Below, one piece after another: positions 15,574 through 22,255 of a stretch of 28,330 nt of DNA. Origin of the DNA: Micavibrio aeruginosavorus (GTDB lineage: Bacteria; Pseudomonadota; Alphaproteobacteria; Micavibrionales; Micavibrionaceae); the NCBI GenBank assembly GCA_003241285.1, contig QFOT01000011.1:1-28330 (forward strand), in the 5' to 3' direction. A program made the position numbers and the translations under genes. Position 1 is the first letter of the stretch; each line of letters opens with the position of its first letter. The notes under the pieces are model-generated. The model was not told the DNA's origin and did no database searches. It saw only the letters and a program-made list of their open reading frames with translations.

Positions 15574-16044
15574 ATGCAAGTAAAATTTGGAAGAATATTT
15601 GCTGAAACTATATGGGCCTCTTTTAAGGCGTTATTAATTATGTCTCTGCTGTATGCATTAGCGGCAGGTATTATAGTTAGTAACATGAATTTACCCAGTA
15701 ATAATGTTACGGATTCTTTCATGGGCATTTTTGTTCTAAGTTTAATTGGAGCATTACTGCTAATGCCGGTTTTATTTGTATTCGATCTTTTGGTAATGGC
15801 GCCTTTAATTGCATACATTATTAAGAAAAAATATATTGATATAAAAATATTCATCATAGCTGGTGGAATTTGTTCTTCGATATTTTTTAATATCTTTAAT
15901 CTTGTTTCAAATTACACATTTAATTTTACCAAATTCATTTGGGATGGTGTTTGGTTTTTTATCGCAGGTGGTCTCTTAGGATATTTTTTATATAAGCAGA
16001 TTTTTAGAATATCTGATGTAGGGACGATTGAACAAAGTGGTTGA
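15574..16044 (+). CDS. Unknown four-helix membrane protein, cassette 2 cargo
   Basis: Start ATG 15574 (MQVKFGRIFAETIW), with a weak GGGA upstream; the in-frame GTG 15538 lies inside the repeat and is unlikely. The 156-residue product has about four hydrophobic segments: ALLIMSLLYALAAGIIV, GIFVLSLIGALLLMPVLFVF (possibly extended by LLVMAPLIAYII), IFIIAGGICSSIFFNIF and VWFFIAGGLLGYFLY. It is thus an integral membrane protein with no recognised family. The coding sequence is strongly AT-rich. Its last residues, GTIEQSG, are encoded by the third repeat in the same frame as the guaA end, so the repeat supplies the C-terminus. A small integral membrane protein as sole cargo fits a toxin, exclusion or immunity role, but nothing in the sequence proves that. 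Confidence 0.7.
   Translation: MQVKFGRIFAETIWASFKALLIMSLLYALAAGIIVSNMNLPSNNVTDSFMGIFVLSLIGALLLMPVLFVFDLLVMAPLIAYIIKKKYIDIKIFIIAGGICSSIFFNIFNLVSNYTFNFTKFIWDGVWFFIAGGLLGYFLYKQIFRISDVGTIEQSG
16021..16031 (+). repeat. Direct repeat copy 3 (partial guaA-tail copy)
   Basis: GGGACGATTGA, preceded by ATGTA, matches the first 11 bases of the other two copies and then diverges to ACAAAGTGG. It lies inside the 3' end of the cassette 2 gene and reads GTIE in the guaA frame. Confidence 0.6.
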
Positions 16045-16091
16045 AAATAAGGTCGGTTCGATAAAAATAGTTTCTTTTGTGTCTAACAGAA

Positions 16092-16493
16092 ATGCTGTTT
16101 TTTACCAAACATCTCGCCGACTGCGTTATTCTTACTCATGACAATAAAATCCTTATGCAACAGCATCTCGAAAGCTGGGGCAAATATGCAGGCGTCCTAA
16201 ACCTCTTTGGAGGTCATGTCGAAGAAGGCGAAACCATTATTCAGGCGCTTATTCGGGAATTGCATGAGGAGTTGGGCGCGATAGTTGAACCGTCCGATGT
16301 AATTTTTCTTGGCGCAGTTACCGAAGACGAAACTAATCATACGGAACTGGTTCATGTCCATTTCTGGCATGATAAAGAAAATACAATTACCGGATGCTAT
16401 GAAGCTGAAGACAGGCGGTATGATACAATTGGAGAAGCTTTGGCTCATCCAAAAAATCATGGATTACGCCAAATGGGCTTTGTTAGAGGTTAA
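16092..16493 (+). CDS. Nudix (MutT-like) hydrolase
   Basis: A Mg-dependent hydrolase of nucleoside diphosphate-linked compounds; the substrate is not predictable. The 133-residue product has a complete Nudix box at residues 41-63: Gly41, five residues, Glu47, seven residues, then Arg55-Glu56-Leu57-x-Glu59-Glu60-Leu61-Gly62. ATG 16092 is chosen as start. TTG 16077 is in frame, but neither has a good ribosome-binding site. The length fits a single Nudix domain. The gene sits directly after the third guaA-tail repeat. Its composition is nearer to the core genes than that of the cassette genes, so it may be resident sequence or further cargo. Confidence 0.88.
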   Translation: MLFFTKHLADCVILTHDNKILMQQHLESWGKYAGVLNLFGGHVEEGETIIQALIRELHEELGAIVEPSDVIFLGAVTEDETNHTELVHVHFWHDKENTITGCYEAEDRRYDTIGEALAHPKNHGLRQMGFVRG

Positions 16494-16583
16494 AGAGCGA
16501 GGGTATTTGTAAAACAATCTTTTTCTCTGGTGAGAGTAGGCATATCTTCTTCGGTCCCTCCGTGCTTTGCGTTAAAGCAGGAG

Positions 16584-16606
16584 ATCCCTGCTTTCGCAGG
16601 GATGAC
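16584..16606. repeat. Dispersed palindromic repeat, copy a
   Basis: ATCCCTGC TTTC GCAGGGAT is an 8-bp perfect stem with a TTTC loop, followed by GACA. A closely similar unit occurs at 18060-18086, and a longer related one at 28094-28180. The gap 16494-16649 holds this repeat and nothing else I can identify. Confidence 0.7.
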
Positions 16607-16649
16607 AGGGTGAGATATTAAGGGTAGATATTACTAAGCTACAGTCCGG

Positions 16650-17408
16650 CTAACTCTTCTGATGTGCCATGGCGATGGCCGATAAATCTGTTTCAGCCTT
16701 GATTTTCTTTTCCGCCGCTTCCTTGCGCTCCGAATAGCGGTCGACCAGCGTTTCGCTGTGCGGGCGAAGTAAAATCGTAAAGCGGACCAGCTCTTCCATG
16801 ACATCGACGATCCTGTCGTAATAGGAAGAAGGTTTCATGCGGCCCTGTTCGTCGAATTCCTCGAAAGCTTTTGCCACGCTCGATTGATTGGGAATGGTGA
16901 CCATGCGCATCCAGCGGCCCAGAAGTCGCAGCGTATTTACCGCATTGAAGGACTGCGAACCGCCGCTGACCTGCATGACGGCCAGCGTGCGCCCTTGTGT
17001 CGGGCGAATGCCGCCCATGCTGAGGGGAAGATGGTCGATCTGGTTTTTCATGACCGCGCTGATCGCGCCATGGCGTTCAGGACTGCACCAGACCTGTCCT
17101 TCGGACCAGATGGATAATTCTCGCAGCTCCCGGACGGCGGGATGATCGTCGCCCTTGATCTGATCGGGCAGGGGAAGATCGGACGGGTCGAAAATGCGCG
17201 GCTCGGCCCCGAGAAATTTCAGGATTCTGGCGGCTTCTTCGGTTGCGAGTCTGGAGAAAGAGCGTTCACGGAGCGATCCGTATAAAAGTAATATGCGCGG
17301 AGGGTGGCCGAGCGTGTCGGGAAGGGTTTTGGAGGCAAGATCGCCCAGATAGTCCGGGTTCAGGGCGGGCAGGTGGTCCCAGTCCGATAAATTCCGAAGG
17401 CGGCTCAT
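16650..17408 (-). CDS. arsH: ArsH-type NADPH-dependent FMN reductase
   Basis: Flavodoxin-like flavoprotein. Members oxidise trivalent organoarsenicals or act as quinone or azo reductases using NADPH. The 252-residue product carries the ArsH signature: FMN phosphate loop LLYGSLRERSFSRL at about residues 40-53, then SPERHGAISAVMKNQIDHLP, GRTLAVMQVSGGSQSFNAVN and MRMVTIPNQSSVAKAFEEFD. The C-terminal region contains the usual RPHSETLVDRYSERK. No arsR, arsC or arsB is nearby, so it is an orphan and may work in general flavin redox chemistry and not arsenic resistance. It begins two bases after the stop of the upstream lipoprotein gene, implying co-transcription. Confidence 0.9.
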   Translation of the reverse strand: MSRLRNLSDWDHLPALNPDYLGDLASKTLPDTLGHPPRILLLYGSLRERSFSRLATEEAARILKFLGAEPRIFDPSDLPLPDQIKGDDHPAVRELRELSIWSEGQVWCSPERHGAISAVMKNQIDHLPLSMGGIRPTQGRTLAVMQVSGGSQSFNAVNTLRLLGRWMRMVTIPNQSSVAKAFEEFDEQGRMKPSSYYDRIVDVMEELVRFTILLRPHSETLVDRYSERKEAAEKKIKAETDLSAIAMAHQKS

Positions 17409-17410
17409 GT

Positions 17411-17773
17411 TTAACTTTTCTTGTTTCTTGGCAGCATGGCAAGAACGTTGTCGCGAACATCGTCGTTATCGATTTCGACATATATTTTCTGGCCCCGCAG
17501 AGGACGGCTTATCTTTTCTGACGTTACGAAGATACGGCCTGCGTAAATCTCCATTTCCGAGCCCAGATTGTTGCGCGTCATAGAGGATAGCCTGCGCTGG
17601 CCTTCCTGATTGAGCTCGACGGCGACGCCGTCATCCATTTCCTGCCACGAAGTGATGTTGTCCTCGCGCAGCGCAAAGCGGACCACCGGTGTGGTGCGCG
17701 GTTCGGGCGTTGAAGAGCAGGCGGTGAAGGATAAAGTGGAAACGAGAAGAAGAGATGAGATGATTTTTTTCAT
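17411..17773 (-). CDS. Small lipoprotein with a SecD P1-head-like domain
   Basis: Start ATG 17773 (MKKIISSLLL) gives 120 residues; the longer in-frame extension lacks signal-peptide logic. A lipoprotein signal peptide ends in the box SFTAC with lipidated Cys19. The Phe at position -3 is slightly unusual. The mature part (VAVELNQEGQRRLSSMTRNNLGSEMEIYAGRIFVTSEKIS, given here in outline) resembles the small head subdomain of SecD, where a VELN-EGA-RF-x-LT-x-N-G-x-I-LDG pattern is typical. Similar stand-alone domains are known in lipoproteins. It is upstream of arsH in the same transcription unit. No strong ribosome-binding site is visible. Role unknown, probably periplasmic. Confidence 0.75.
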   Translation of the reverse strand: MKKIISSLLLVSTLSFTACSSTPEPRTTPVVRFALREDNITSWQEMDDGVAVELNQEGQRRLSSMTRNNLGSEMEIYAGRIFVTSEKISRPLRGQKIYVEIDNDDVRDNVLAMLPRNKKS

Positions 17774-17814
17774 GACGGATTGAATAGCGTGAGTCGCGAA
17801 AAACCCAAAACGAA

Positions 17815-17840
17815 AAACTGTGGCGAGGCAGCCACAGTTT
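17815..17840 (-). terminator. Perfect 10-bp hairpin in the lipoprotein-arsH leader
   Basis: AAACTGTGGC (17815-17824) and GCCACAGTTT (17831-17840) form a perfect 10-bp stem around a 6-base loop. On the minus strand it is followed by TTCGTTTT, giving the look of an intrinsic terminator. It lies only about 40 bases before the lipoprotein start at 17773, so it may act as an attenuator. No T run follows on the plus strand. Confidence 0.4.
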
Positions 17841-17914
17841 GCGGAAAAGTAACGATTCCGTTTTTCGAAAAAGAAATATTGTGTTATTGTCATACTTGCG
17901 CTAAATACTTGGCG

Positions 17915-18042
17915 TCAGTAAAAGATGAAAATCTTTTCCTGTTCTACCTCATCAGGAGGCCGACCGGAATCAAGGGGAGCCTCCAACAACCAAAACATGA
18001 TTCACAAAAGCCCCGTCAGTCGAAAGACCGGCGGGGTTTTTC
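17915..18042 (+). ncRNA. Candidate structured RNA or leader upstream of thrC
   Basis: This is the main content of the 332-base gap 17774-18105. It contains AAAGAT-GAAA-ATCTTT (17921-17936), a perfect hairpin with a GAAA loop. A GGAGGC (17955-17960) / GCCTCC (17979-17984) stem follows, and then the strong terminator at 18011-18042. Three consecutive hairpins ending in a terminator suggest a small RNA or a regulated leader of thrC. I matched it to no known riboswitch family, and a promoter is not clear: TTGTGT with TAAATA 17 bp away at 17880-17907 is weak. Confidence 0.35.
18008..18042 (+). terminator. Strong intrinsic terminator upstream of thrC
   Basis: CCCCGTC (18011-18017) pairs with GGCGGGG (18030-18036). 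Nested inside is GTC-GAAA-GAC. A run of five T follows to 18041. It lies about 65 bases before the thrC start and could be an attenuator for thrC or the end of a separate small RNA. Confidence 0.8.
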
Positions 18043-18059
18043 GTTGGGGCTTTTCTTTC

Positions 18060-18086
18060 GAGATTCCCGCTTTCGCAGGAATGACA
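18060..18086. repeat. Dispersed palindromic repeat, copy b
   Basis: GAGATTCCCGCTTTCGCAGG followed by AATGACA. The stem ATTCCCGC/GCAGGAAT has one mismatch around a TTTC loop. It matches copy a at 16584-16606 in loop, flanks and the trailing GACA. It lies between the terminator and thrC. Confidence 0.7.
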
Positions 18087-18105
18087 TATAGGGTAAAAAT
18101 CATTC

Positions 18106-19479
18106 ATGAAATATGTATCGACACGCGGTTTCAGTGAACCGAAAACATTCACCGATGTATTAATGGAAGGCCTCGCGCCCGATGGCGGTCTGTATGTGCC
18201 GGAAAGCTTCCCGCCTGTTGATTTTAAAGGCTTAAAAGGCGCTTCCTATATCGAAGTCGCAGAAGCCGTGATCTCGCCTTTTATCGATTTCCCCCGCGAA
18301 GATTTACGCAAAATTCTGGAAGAAACCTATGCGGACACGGTCTTTGATAATTCTCAAATAGCGCCGCTGAAAAAGCTGGAAGACGGGCTCTATGTCATGG
18401 AACTTTTTCATGGCCCGACACTGGCTTTCAAAGATGTCGCGCTTCAGCTTCTGGGGCGTCTTTTCGATTACACGCTGGAGAAATCCGGTAAGCGGGTAAC
18501 GATTCTGGGGGCCACGTCGGGCGATACCGGGTCGGCGGCGATTCTTGCCTGTCAGGGTAAAAAAAATATCGAGGTGTTTATTCTCCACCCGCATAACCGG
18601 ACCTCGGAGATCCAACGCCGCCAGATGACAAGCGTGATTGCCGACAACATCCACAATATTGCCTTGCAGGGTAATTTTGACGACTGTCAGGGGATCGTGA
18701 AACAGGCCTTCGGCGATAAGGAAATCCATAAAAGATTAAATTTGTCCGCGATTAATTCCATCAACTGGGCGCGGATTATCGGCCAGACCGTTTATTACGT
18801 TCATGCCTGCCTGAGATTGCAGGAAGAGGGAATTGAAAACCCGTCTTTTGCCGTGCCGACCGGAAATTTCGGCAATATTTATGCGGCCTATGTCGCCAAG
18901 CGTATGGGGGCGCCTGTTGATAGGCTTGTCATCGGTTCCAACCGCAACGATATCCTGACCCGCTTTTTCGAAACCGGCAGGATGAGCCGCGAAGATACAA
19001 TTGCCTCGCTCTCCCCGAGCATGGATATTCAGGTTTCCAGCAATTTCGAGCGCTTCCTGTTCGAGGTCACGGGCCGCAACGGCGCCAAGATCAAGTCAAT
19101 GATGGAAGATTTCCGCGATAAAGGCAGTTTTGCCCTTCCCGATGACCAGTTAGCGTCAGCCAGGGCGCAGTTTTCATCCTTCCGCTGCCCGGACGGCGAA
19201 ACTATTGAAACGATTGCCGAGATTTATAAAACCTATGGCGAGATTATCGATCCACATACGGCGGTTGGCGTCAATGCGGCGCTTAAATCCAAAATCAGGC
19301 CGATTGTGGCACTGGCCTGTGCCCATGCTGCCAAATTCCCGGATGCCGTCGAAAAAGCCACGGGCCAGTATCCGCATTTGCCGGAGAGGCTGGCCGATTT
19401 GAAAGAACGAGAAGAAAAATTCGAGGTTCTGGCGAATAGTTTCGACGATGTGAAGGCTTTCGTTTTCTCCAAACAGTAG
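18106..19479 (+). CDS. thrC: Threonine synthase
   Basis: PLP-dependent lyase that converts O-phosphohomoserine to threonine. The 457-residue product has the family N-terminus (MKYVSTRG, LAPDGGLYVPE). PLP-binding Lys109 lies in FHGPTLAFKDVALQLL, and the phosphate-binding ATSGDTGSAA loop is at about residues 136-145. The run NSINWARIIGQTVYY and the PTGNFGNIYAAY segment are also characteristic. Its length fits the longer subgroup common in proteobacteria. It follows a terminator-like structure and a dispersed repeat, so its own promoter is not obvious. It is followed after 37 bases by the M16 peptidase gene, a pairing seen in alphaproteobacteria. Confidence 0.97.
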   Translation: MKYVSTRGFSEPKTFTDVLMEGLAPDGGLYVPESFPPVDFKGLKGASYIEVAEAVISPFIDFPREDLRKILEETYADTVFDNSQIAPLKKLEDGLYVMELFHGPTLAFKDVALQLLGRLFDYTLEKSGKRVTILGATSGDTGSAAILACQGKKNIEVFILHPHNRTSEIQRRQMTSVIADNIHNIALQGNFDDCQGIVKQAFGDKEIHKRLNLSAINSINWARIIGQTVYYVHACLRLQEEGIENPSFAVPTGNFGNIYAAYVAKRMGAPVDRLVIGSNRNDILTRFFETGRMSREDTIASLSPSMDIQVSSNFERFLFEVTGRNGAKIKSMMEDFRDKGSFALPDDQLASARAQFSSFRCPDGETIETIAEIYKTYGEIIDPHTAVGVNAALKSKIRPIVALACAHAAKFPDAVEKATGQYPHLPERLADLKEREEKFEVLANSFDDVKAFVFSKQ

Positions 19480-19516
19480 TCCTTGAATAGATTCTGAAAA
19501 TCACTATCTTGGCGGT

Positions 19517-20776
19517 ATGACGACAAGAACCACTACCCTGCAAAATGGCCTGCGCATTGTAACCGATACCGTCACGACCGTGGAAACGGTGGCGCTGGGT
19601 GTCTGGGCGGCTGTCGGGACGCGGCACGAACAAATGTCCCAGAACGGCGTGGCCCATATGGTCGAGCATATGCTGTTCAAAGGTACGCCGTCCATGAATG
19701 CGCAGAAAATCGCGGAAGTGATCGAAGATGTCGGCGGCAACATGAACGCCTATACGGGGCGTGAAATGACAGCTTATTATGTTCACCTGCTAAAAGAACA
19801 TCTCGACCTCGCTTTGGAAGTTCTGGCTGATATATTGCAAAACTCGACAATGCCGGAAGACGAGGTTGAACGCGAGCGCGGTGTGATTTTGCAGGAAATC
19901 AAGATGTATGCTGACAGCCCTGACCAGCAGGTCTTCGATAATTTTCAGGAAGCAGCCTATCCGGGGCAGGCGCTGGGTGCGCCGGGTCTAGGCAAATCCG
20001 ATATTATCGCCGCCATGCGGCGTGACACATTATTTGACTATGTAAAGGCGCATTATGCGCCGTCCAAACTGGTTATTTCGGCGGCGGGCCCCATCGATCA
20101 TGACGAATTTGTTGCCAAGGTCGAAAAACTTTTCTCCAATCTGCCGAACGGATCGAAAGACGATTTCCGGGCGGCGAATTATAACCCTGTTTTATCTTTG
20201 AATGAAAAAACGACCGAGCAATCGCATGTCGTGCTCGGATTTAAAGGCATCAAGCGCCTCGATGAGCGCTATTCCGCCATGCGCCTGTTATCGGCCATTC
20301 TTGGCGGCGGCATGTCATCGCGCCTATTCCAGGAAGTGCGCGAAAAACGTGGCCTTGTTTATTCTATCTATAGTTTTCATGACGCTTTTCTCGATGACGG
20401 GCTGTTCGGTATCTATGCCGGAACGGGTCCTGAGCATCTGGAAGAAATGATGCCGGTGGTCTTAGGCGAGATCAAATCCATAACCGATAAAATCACAGAG
20501 GCGGAGCTTGCCCGCGCCAAGGCGCAGATCAAGGCGGGCATGCTGATGGCCCGCGAGAGCATCATGACCAGATGCGACCAGCAGGCGCGTCACATGATCT
20601 ATTTCAACACGCCATTCGACGCATCGACGCTGGTCCAGCGGATCGATGCCGTTCAGGCAAAGGATATCAGCGATCTATCCGCGGAGATATTCGCAAGCCA
20701 GCCCACTTTGGCGGCAATCGGCCCGCTGGGCAATATGATGGATTATGAAACGATCAGACAAAAACTTGCTGCTTAG
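19517..20776 (+). CDS. M16 zinc metallopeptidase (MPP/insulinase-like)
   Basis: A 419-residue protease related to the beta subunit of the mitochondrial processing peptidase. The inverted zinc motif is intact: His47-Met-Val-Glu50-His51, with the third ligand Glu127 (ILQEIKM) exactly 76 residues after His51, as in the family. A Gly-rich segment near residue 270 (LSAILGGGMSSRLFQEVREKRGLVYS) lies in the C-terminal domain and corresponds to the substrate-guiding region. There is no signal peptide, so it is probably cytoplasmic. Start ATG 19517 has no strong ribosome-binding site. Substrate unknown. The stop interlocks with dgkA (TTAG, 20773-20776). Confidence 0.93.
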   Translation: MTTRTTTLQNGLRIVTDTVTTVETVALGVWAAVGTRHEQMSQNGVAHMVEHMLFKGTPSMNAQKIAEVIEDVGGNMNAYTGREMTAYYVHLLKEHLDLALEVLADILQNSTMPEDEVERERGVILQEIKMYADSPDQQVFDNFQEAAYPGQALGAPGLGKSDIIAAMRRDTLFDYVKAHYAPSKLVISAAGPIDHDEFVAKVEKLFSNLPNGSKDDFRAANYNPVLSLNEKTTEQSHVVLGFKGIKRLDERYSAMRLLSAILGGGMSSRLFQEVREKRGLVYSIYSFHDAFLDDGLFGIYAGTGPEHLEEMMPVVLGEIKSITDKITEAELARAKAQIKAGMLMARESIMTRCDQQARHMIYFNTPFDASTLVQRIDAVQAKDISDLSAEIFASQPTLAAIGPLGNMMDYETIRQKLAA

Positions 20777-21138
20777 AAAAACAGGATCAAGCCCCAGCTC
20801 ATCAGCATCAGGATCAGGCTGAACAGGACGGCGGCGCTGCCCATATCTTTTGCCTCTTTGGATAATTCATGATGATCGAAAGAAATGCGGTCAATGGCAC
20901 GCTCGACCGCGGTATTTAAAAGCTCGACGATAAAAACAAGCAAGATGGTGCCGGCGAGAATTATTTTTTCGATAGCCGTATCGCCAAGCCAAAGGCCCAG
21001 CGGAATAAAGATAACCGAGAGATAAATCTCGGTTCGGAATGCCTCTTCGGTCCGCATTGTGGCTTTGATGCCATCCATGGAAAAGAAAAAAGCATTATAA
21101 AGTCTTTTGAGGCCGGTATTGTTGAGCGGCTTAGGCAT
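20773..21138 (-). CDS. dgkA: Diacylglycerol kinase
   Basis: Small integral inner-membrane enzyme that phosphorylates diacylglycerol, recycling lipid released by envelope glycan synthesis. ATG 21138 (MPKPLNNTGLKRL) gives 121 residues, the usual length; an in-frame ATG at 21177 would add 13 residues. Conserved features are EEAFRTE (about 31-37), VELLNTAVERAIDRIS (71-86, with the catalytic Glu and Asn) and HELSKEAKDMGSAAVL (90-105). Three membrane helices are visible. The start overlaps the end of yqgE by 8 bases, suggesting translational coupling. Confidence 0.94.
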   Translation of the reverse strand: MPKPLNNTGLKRLYNAFFFSMDGIKATMRTEEAFRTEIYLSVIFIPLGLWLGDTAIEKIILAGTILLVFIVELLNTAVERAIDRISFDHHELSKEAKDMGSAAVLFSLILMLMSWGLILFF

Positions 21139-21700
21139 GTCCGGCGTTTCCTGAAAGTCTGGCAGGGTCAATACCATGGCGTGACATGGCTCTGGCCCAG
21201 CGTTCTGTAATATCCGTATTGAATATCAATTCGTAATCCGCATCAACCACCAGCCAGGCATTATCAAGAATTTCCTGTGATAATTGCCCGGGTCCCCATC
21301 CCGCATAGCCGAGCGCGAAGAGGACATTTCTCGGCGACTGGCCGGAGGCATAGGATTTCAAAGCCTCTATCGTGCCGCTGACACCGAATTTTTCATTAAC
21401 CCGGATCGTTTCAGCGGAATCATAATCCATTGTATGCAGTAAAAAGCCGCGCGACGTTTCTACAGGGCCGCCCATCATGACAGGTTGTTTTGAATTTTCA
21501 TCTGTTGGAATATCCACCCCGATTTCGGTAAACAGATCGCCGAGAACCATACCGGGAAGTTGCTGGTTAAGGATAATTCCCATAGAACCTTCAATGTTGT
21601 CAGAGCACATGAAAATTACGGCTTTGTGAAAGCGTGGATCCCCCATACCCGGCATGGCGAGCAATAATTTTCCTTTGAGGGAGGTGGTGTCCGTATCCAT
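21131..21700 (-). CDS. YqgE/AlgH family protein
   Basis: A 189-residue cytoplasmic protein of the YqgE/AlgH family, whose biochemical role is not settled. Motifs are LKGKLLLAMPGMGDPRFHKAV at the N-terminus, GSMGIILNQ (about residues 38-46), VMMGGPVETSRGFLLH (about 74-89) and LGYAGWGPGQL-EI-NAWL (about 128-147). AAGG lies upstream of ATG 21700. It is first in a minus-strand unit with dgkA and is divergent from the peroxiredoxin gene, 63 bases away. Confidence 0.92.
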   Translation of the reverse strand: MDTDTTSLKGKLLLAMPGMGDPRFHKAVIFMCSDNIEGSMGIILNQQLPGMVLGDLFTEIGVDIPTDENSKQPVMMGGPVETSRGFLLHTMDYDSAETIRVNEKFGVSGTIEALKSYASGQSPRNVLFALGYAGWGPGQLSQEILDNAWLVVDADYELIFNTDITERWARAMSRHGIDPARLSGNAGHA

Positions 21701-21705
21701 TTCGA

Positions 21706-21733
21706 TTGACCTTCTTTCCCTTTTAACTATGTT
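21706..21733 (+). promoter_or_regulatory. Predicted promoter for the peroxiredoxin gene
   Basis: TTGACC (21706-21711) and TATGTT (21728-21733) are separated by 16 bases. Transcription would start near 21740, leaving a short leader with AAGGAG before ATG 21764. The match is fair, judged by eye. Confidence 0.4.
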
Positions 21734-21763
21734 TACTTAACATACAAAGCAAGGAGCTTTTAC

Positions 21764-22255
21764 ATGCCGGTTCAGGTTGGTGATACAATTCCCGAAATTA
21801 CAGTGAAGCGTTTGGGCGAAGCCGGTATAGAAGATCTCAATATTGCCGATTATATCGCAGACAAAAAAGTAGTCATCTTTGGCACGCCGGGTGCATTTAC
21901 CCCGGCCTGTGCGCAAAAACATCTTCCGGGCTATGTCATGAAAGCCGACCAGATCCGCGAAGAAGGCATCGACGAGATTATCTGCGTTTCCGTCAACGAT
22001 CCTTTCGTGATGAAGCATTGGGGCGAGGTCGCGAATGCGACAGGCAAGGTAACGATGATGCCGGACTGGGACGCGAAATTCGTCGAGGCTTTAGGGCTGA
22101 CATTCGATGCCTCCGGCGCAGGCCTTGGCAAGCGTTCTCAGCGTTTTATGATGATCGTCGATAACGGCGTTATCCGTGATCTTCAGGTCGAAGAAAAAGG
22201 CGGCGACGTCATGGTTTCCAGCGCGGAAGCTTGCGCGCTGAAACTCGCAAATTAG
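21764..22255 (+). CDS. Peroxiredoxin, Prx5/AhpE-like (thiol peroxidase)
   Basis: Reduces hydrogen peroxide and organic peroxides by way of a catalytic cysteine. The 163-residue product carries the Prx5 active site FGTPGAFTPACAQKHLPGY with peroxidatic Cys49. The usual sequence has Thr before the Cys (PGAFTPTC); here it is Ala. The conserved Arg region (GLGKRSQRFMMIVDNGVI) is present. No resolving Cys with a clear family position is obvious, so it may use glutaredoxin or another thiol. AAGGAG is well placed before ATG 21764. The stop interlocks with that of the PBP1a gene (TTAG, 22252-22255). Confidence 0.94.
   Translation: MPVQVGDTIPEITVKRLGEAGIEDLNIADYIADKKVVIFGTPGAFTPACAQKHLPGYVMKADQIREEGIDEIICVSVNDPFVMKHWGEVANATGKVTMMPDWDAKFVEALGLTFDASGAGLGKRSQRFMMIVDNGVIRDLQVEEKGGDVMVSSAEACALKLAN

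Larger units (their letters stand above)
14533..16031 (+). mobile_element. Probable tandem cassette insertion at the 3' end of guaA
   Basis: Three direct repeats, at 14533-14551, 15527-15545 and 16021-16031, delimit two modules of about 994 and 494 bp. Each holds one plus-strand membrane-protein gene and is visibly more AT-rich than the flanking core genes. Copies 2 and 3 share the extended left flank ATGYAGGGACGATTGA, as expected if each module has the same right end. Copies 1 and 2 both read GTIEWE plus a stop in frame. The 3' end of guaA is a known insertion site for integrase-bearing genomic islands. Here no integrase gene is present, so the modules would be non-autonomous or remnants. 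The element assignment is inference; the repeats are direct observation. Confidence 0.6.

Noticed and set aside
14533..16031. Integron cassette array
   Set aside because: The repeats copy the guaA end and are not attC-like palindromes, and no integron integrase is present.
17925..18137. Leader peptide for thrC attenuation
   Set aside because: The ORF from 17925 has no run of Thr or Ile codons and reads through the terminator and into thrC.
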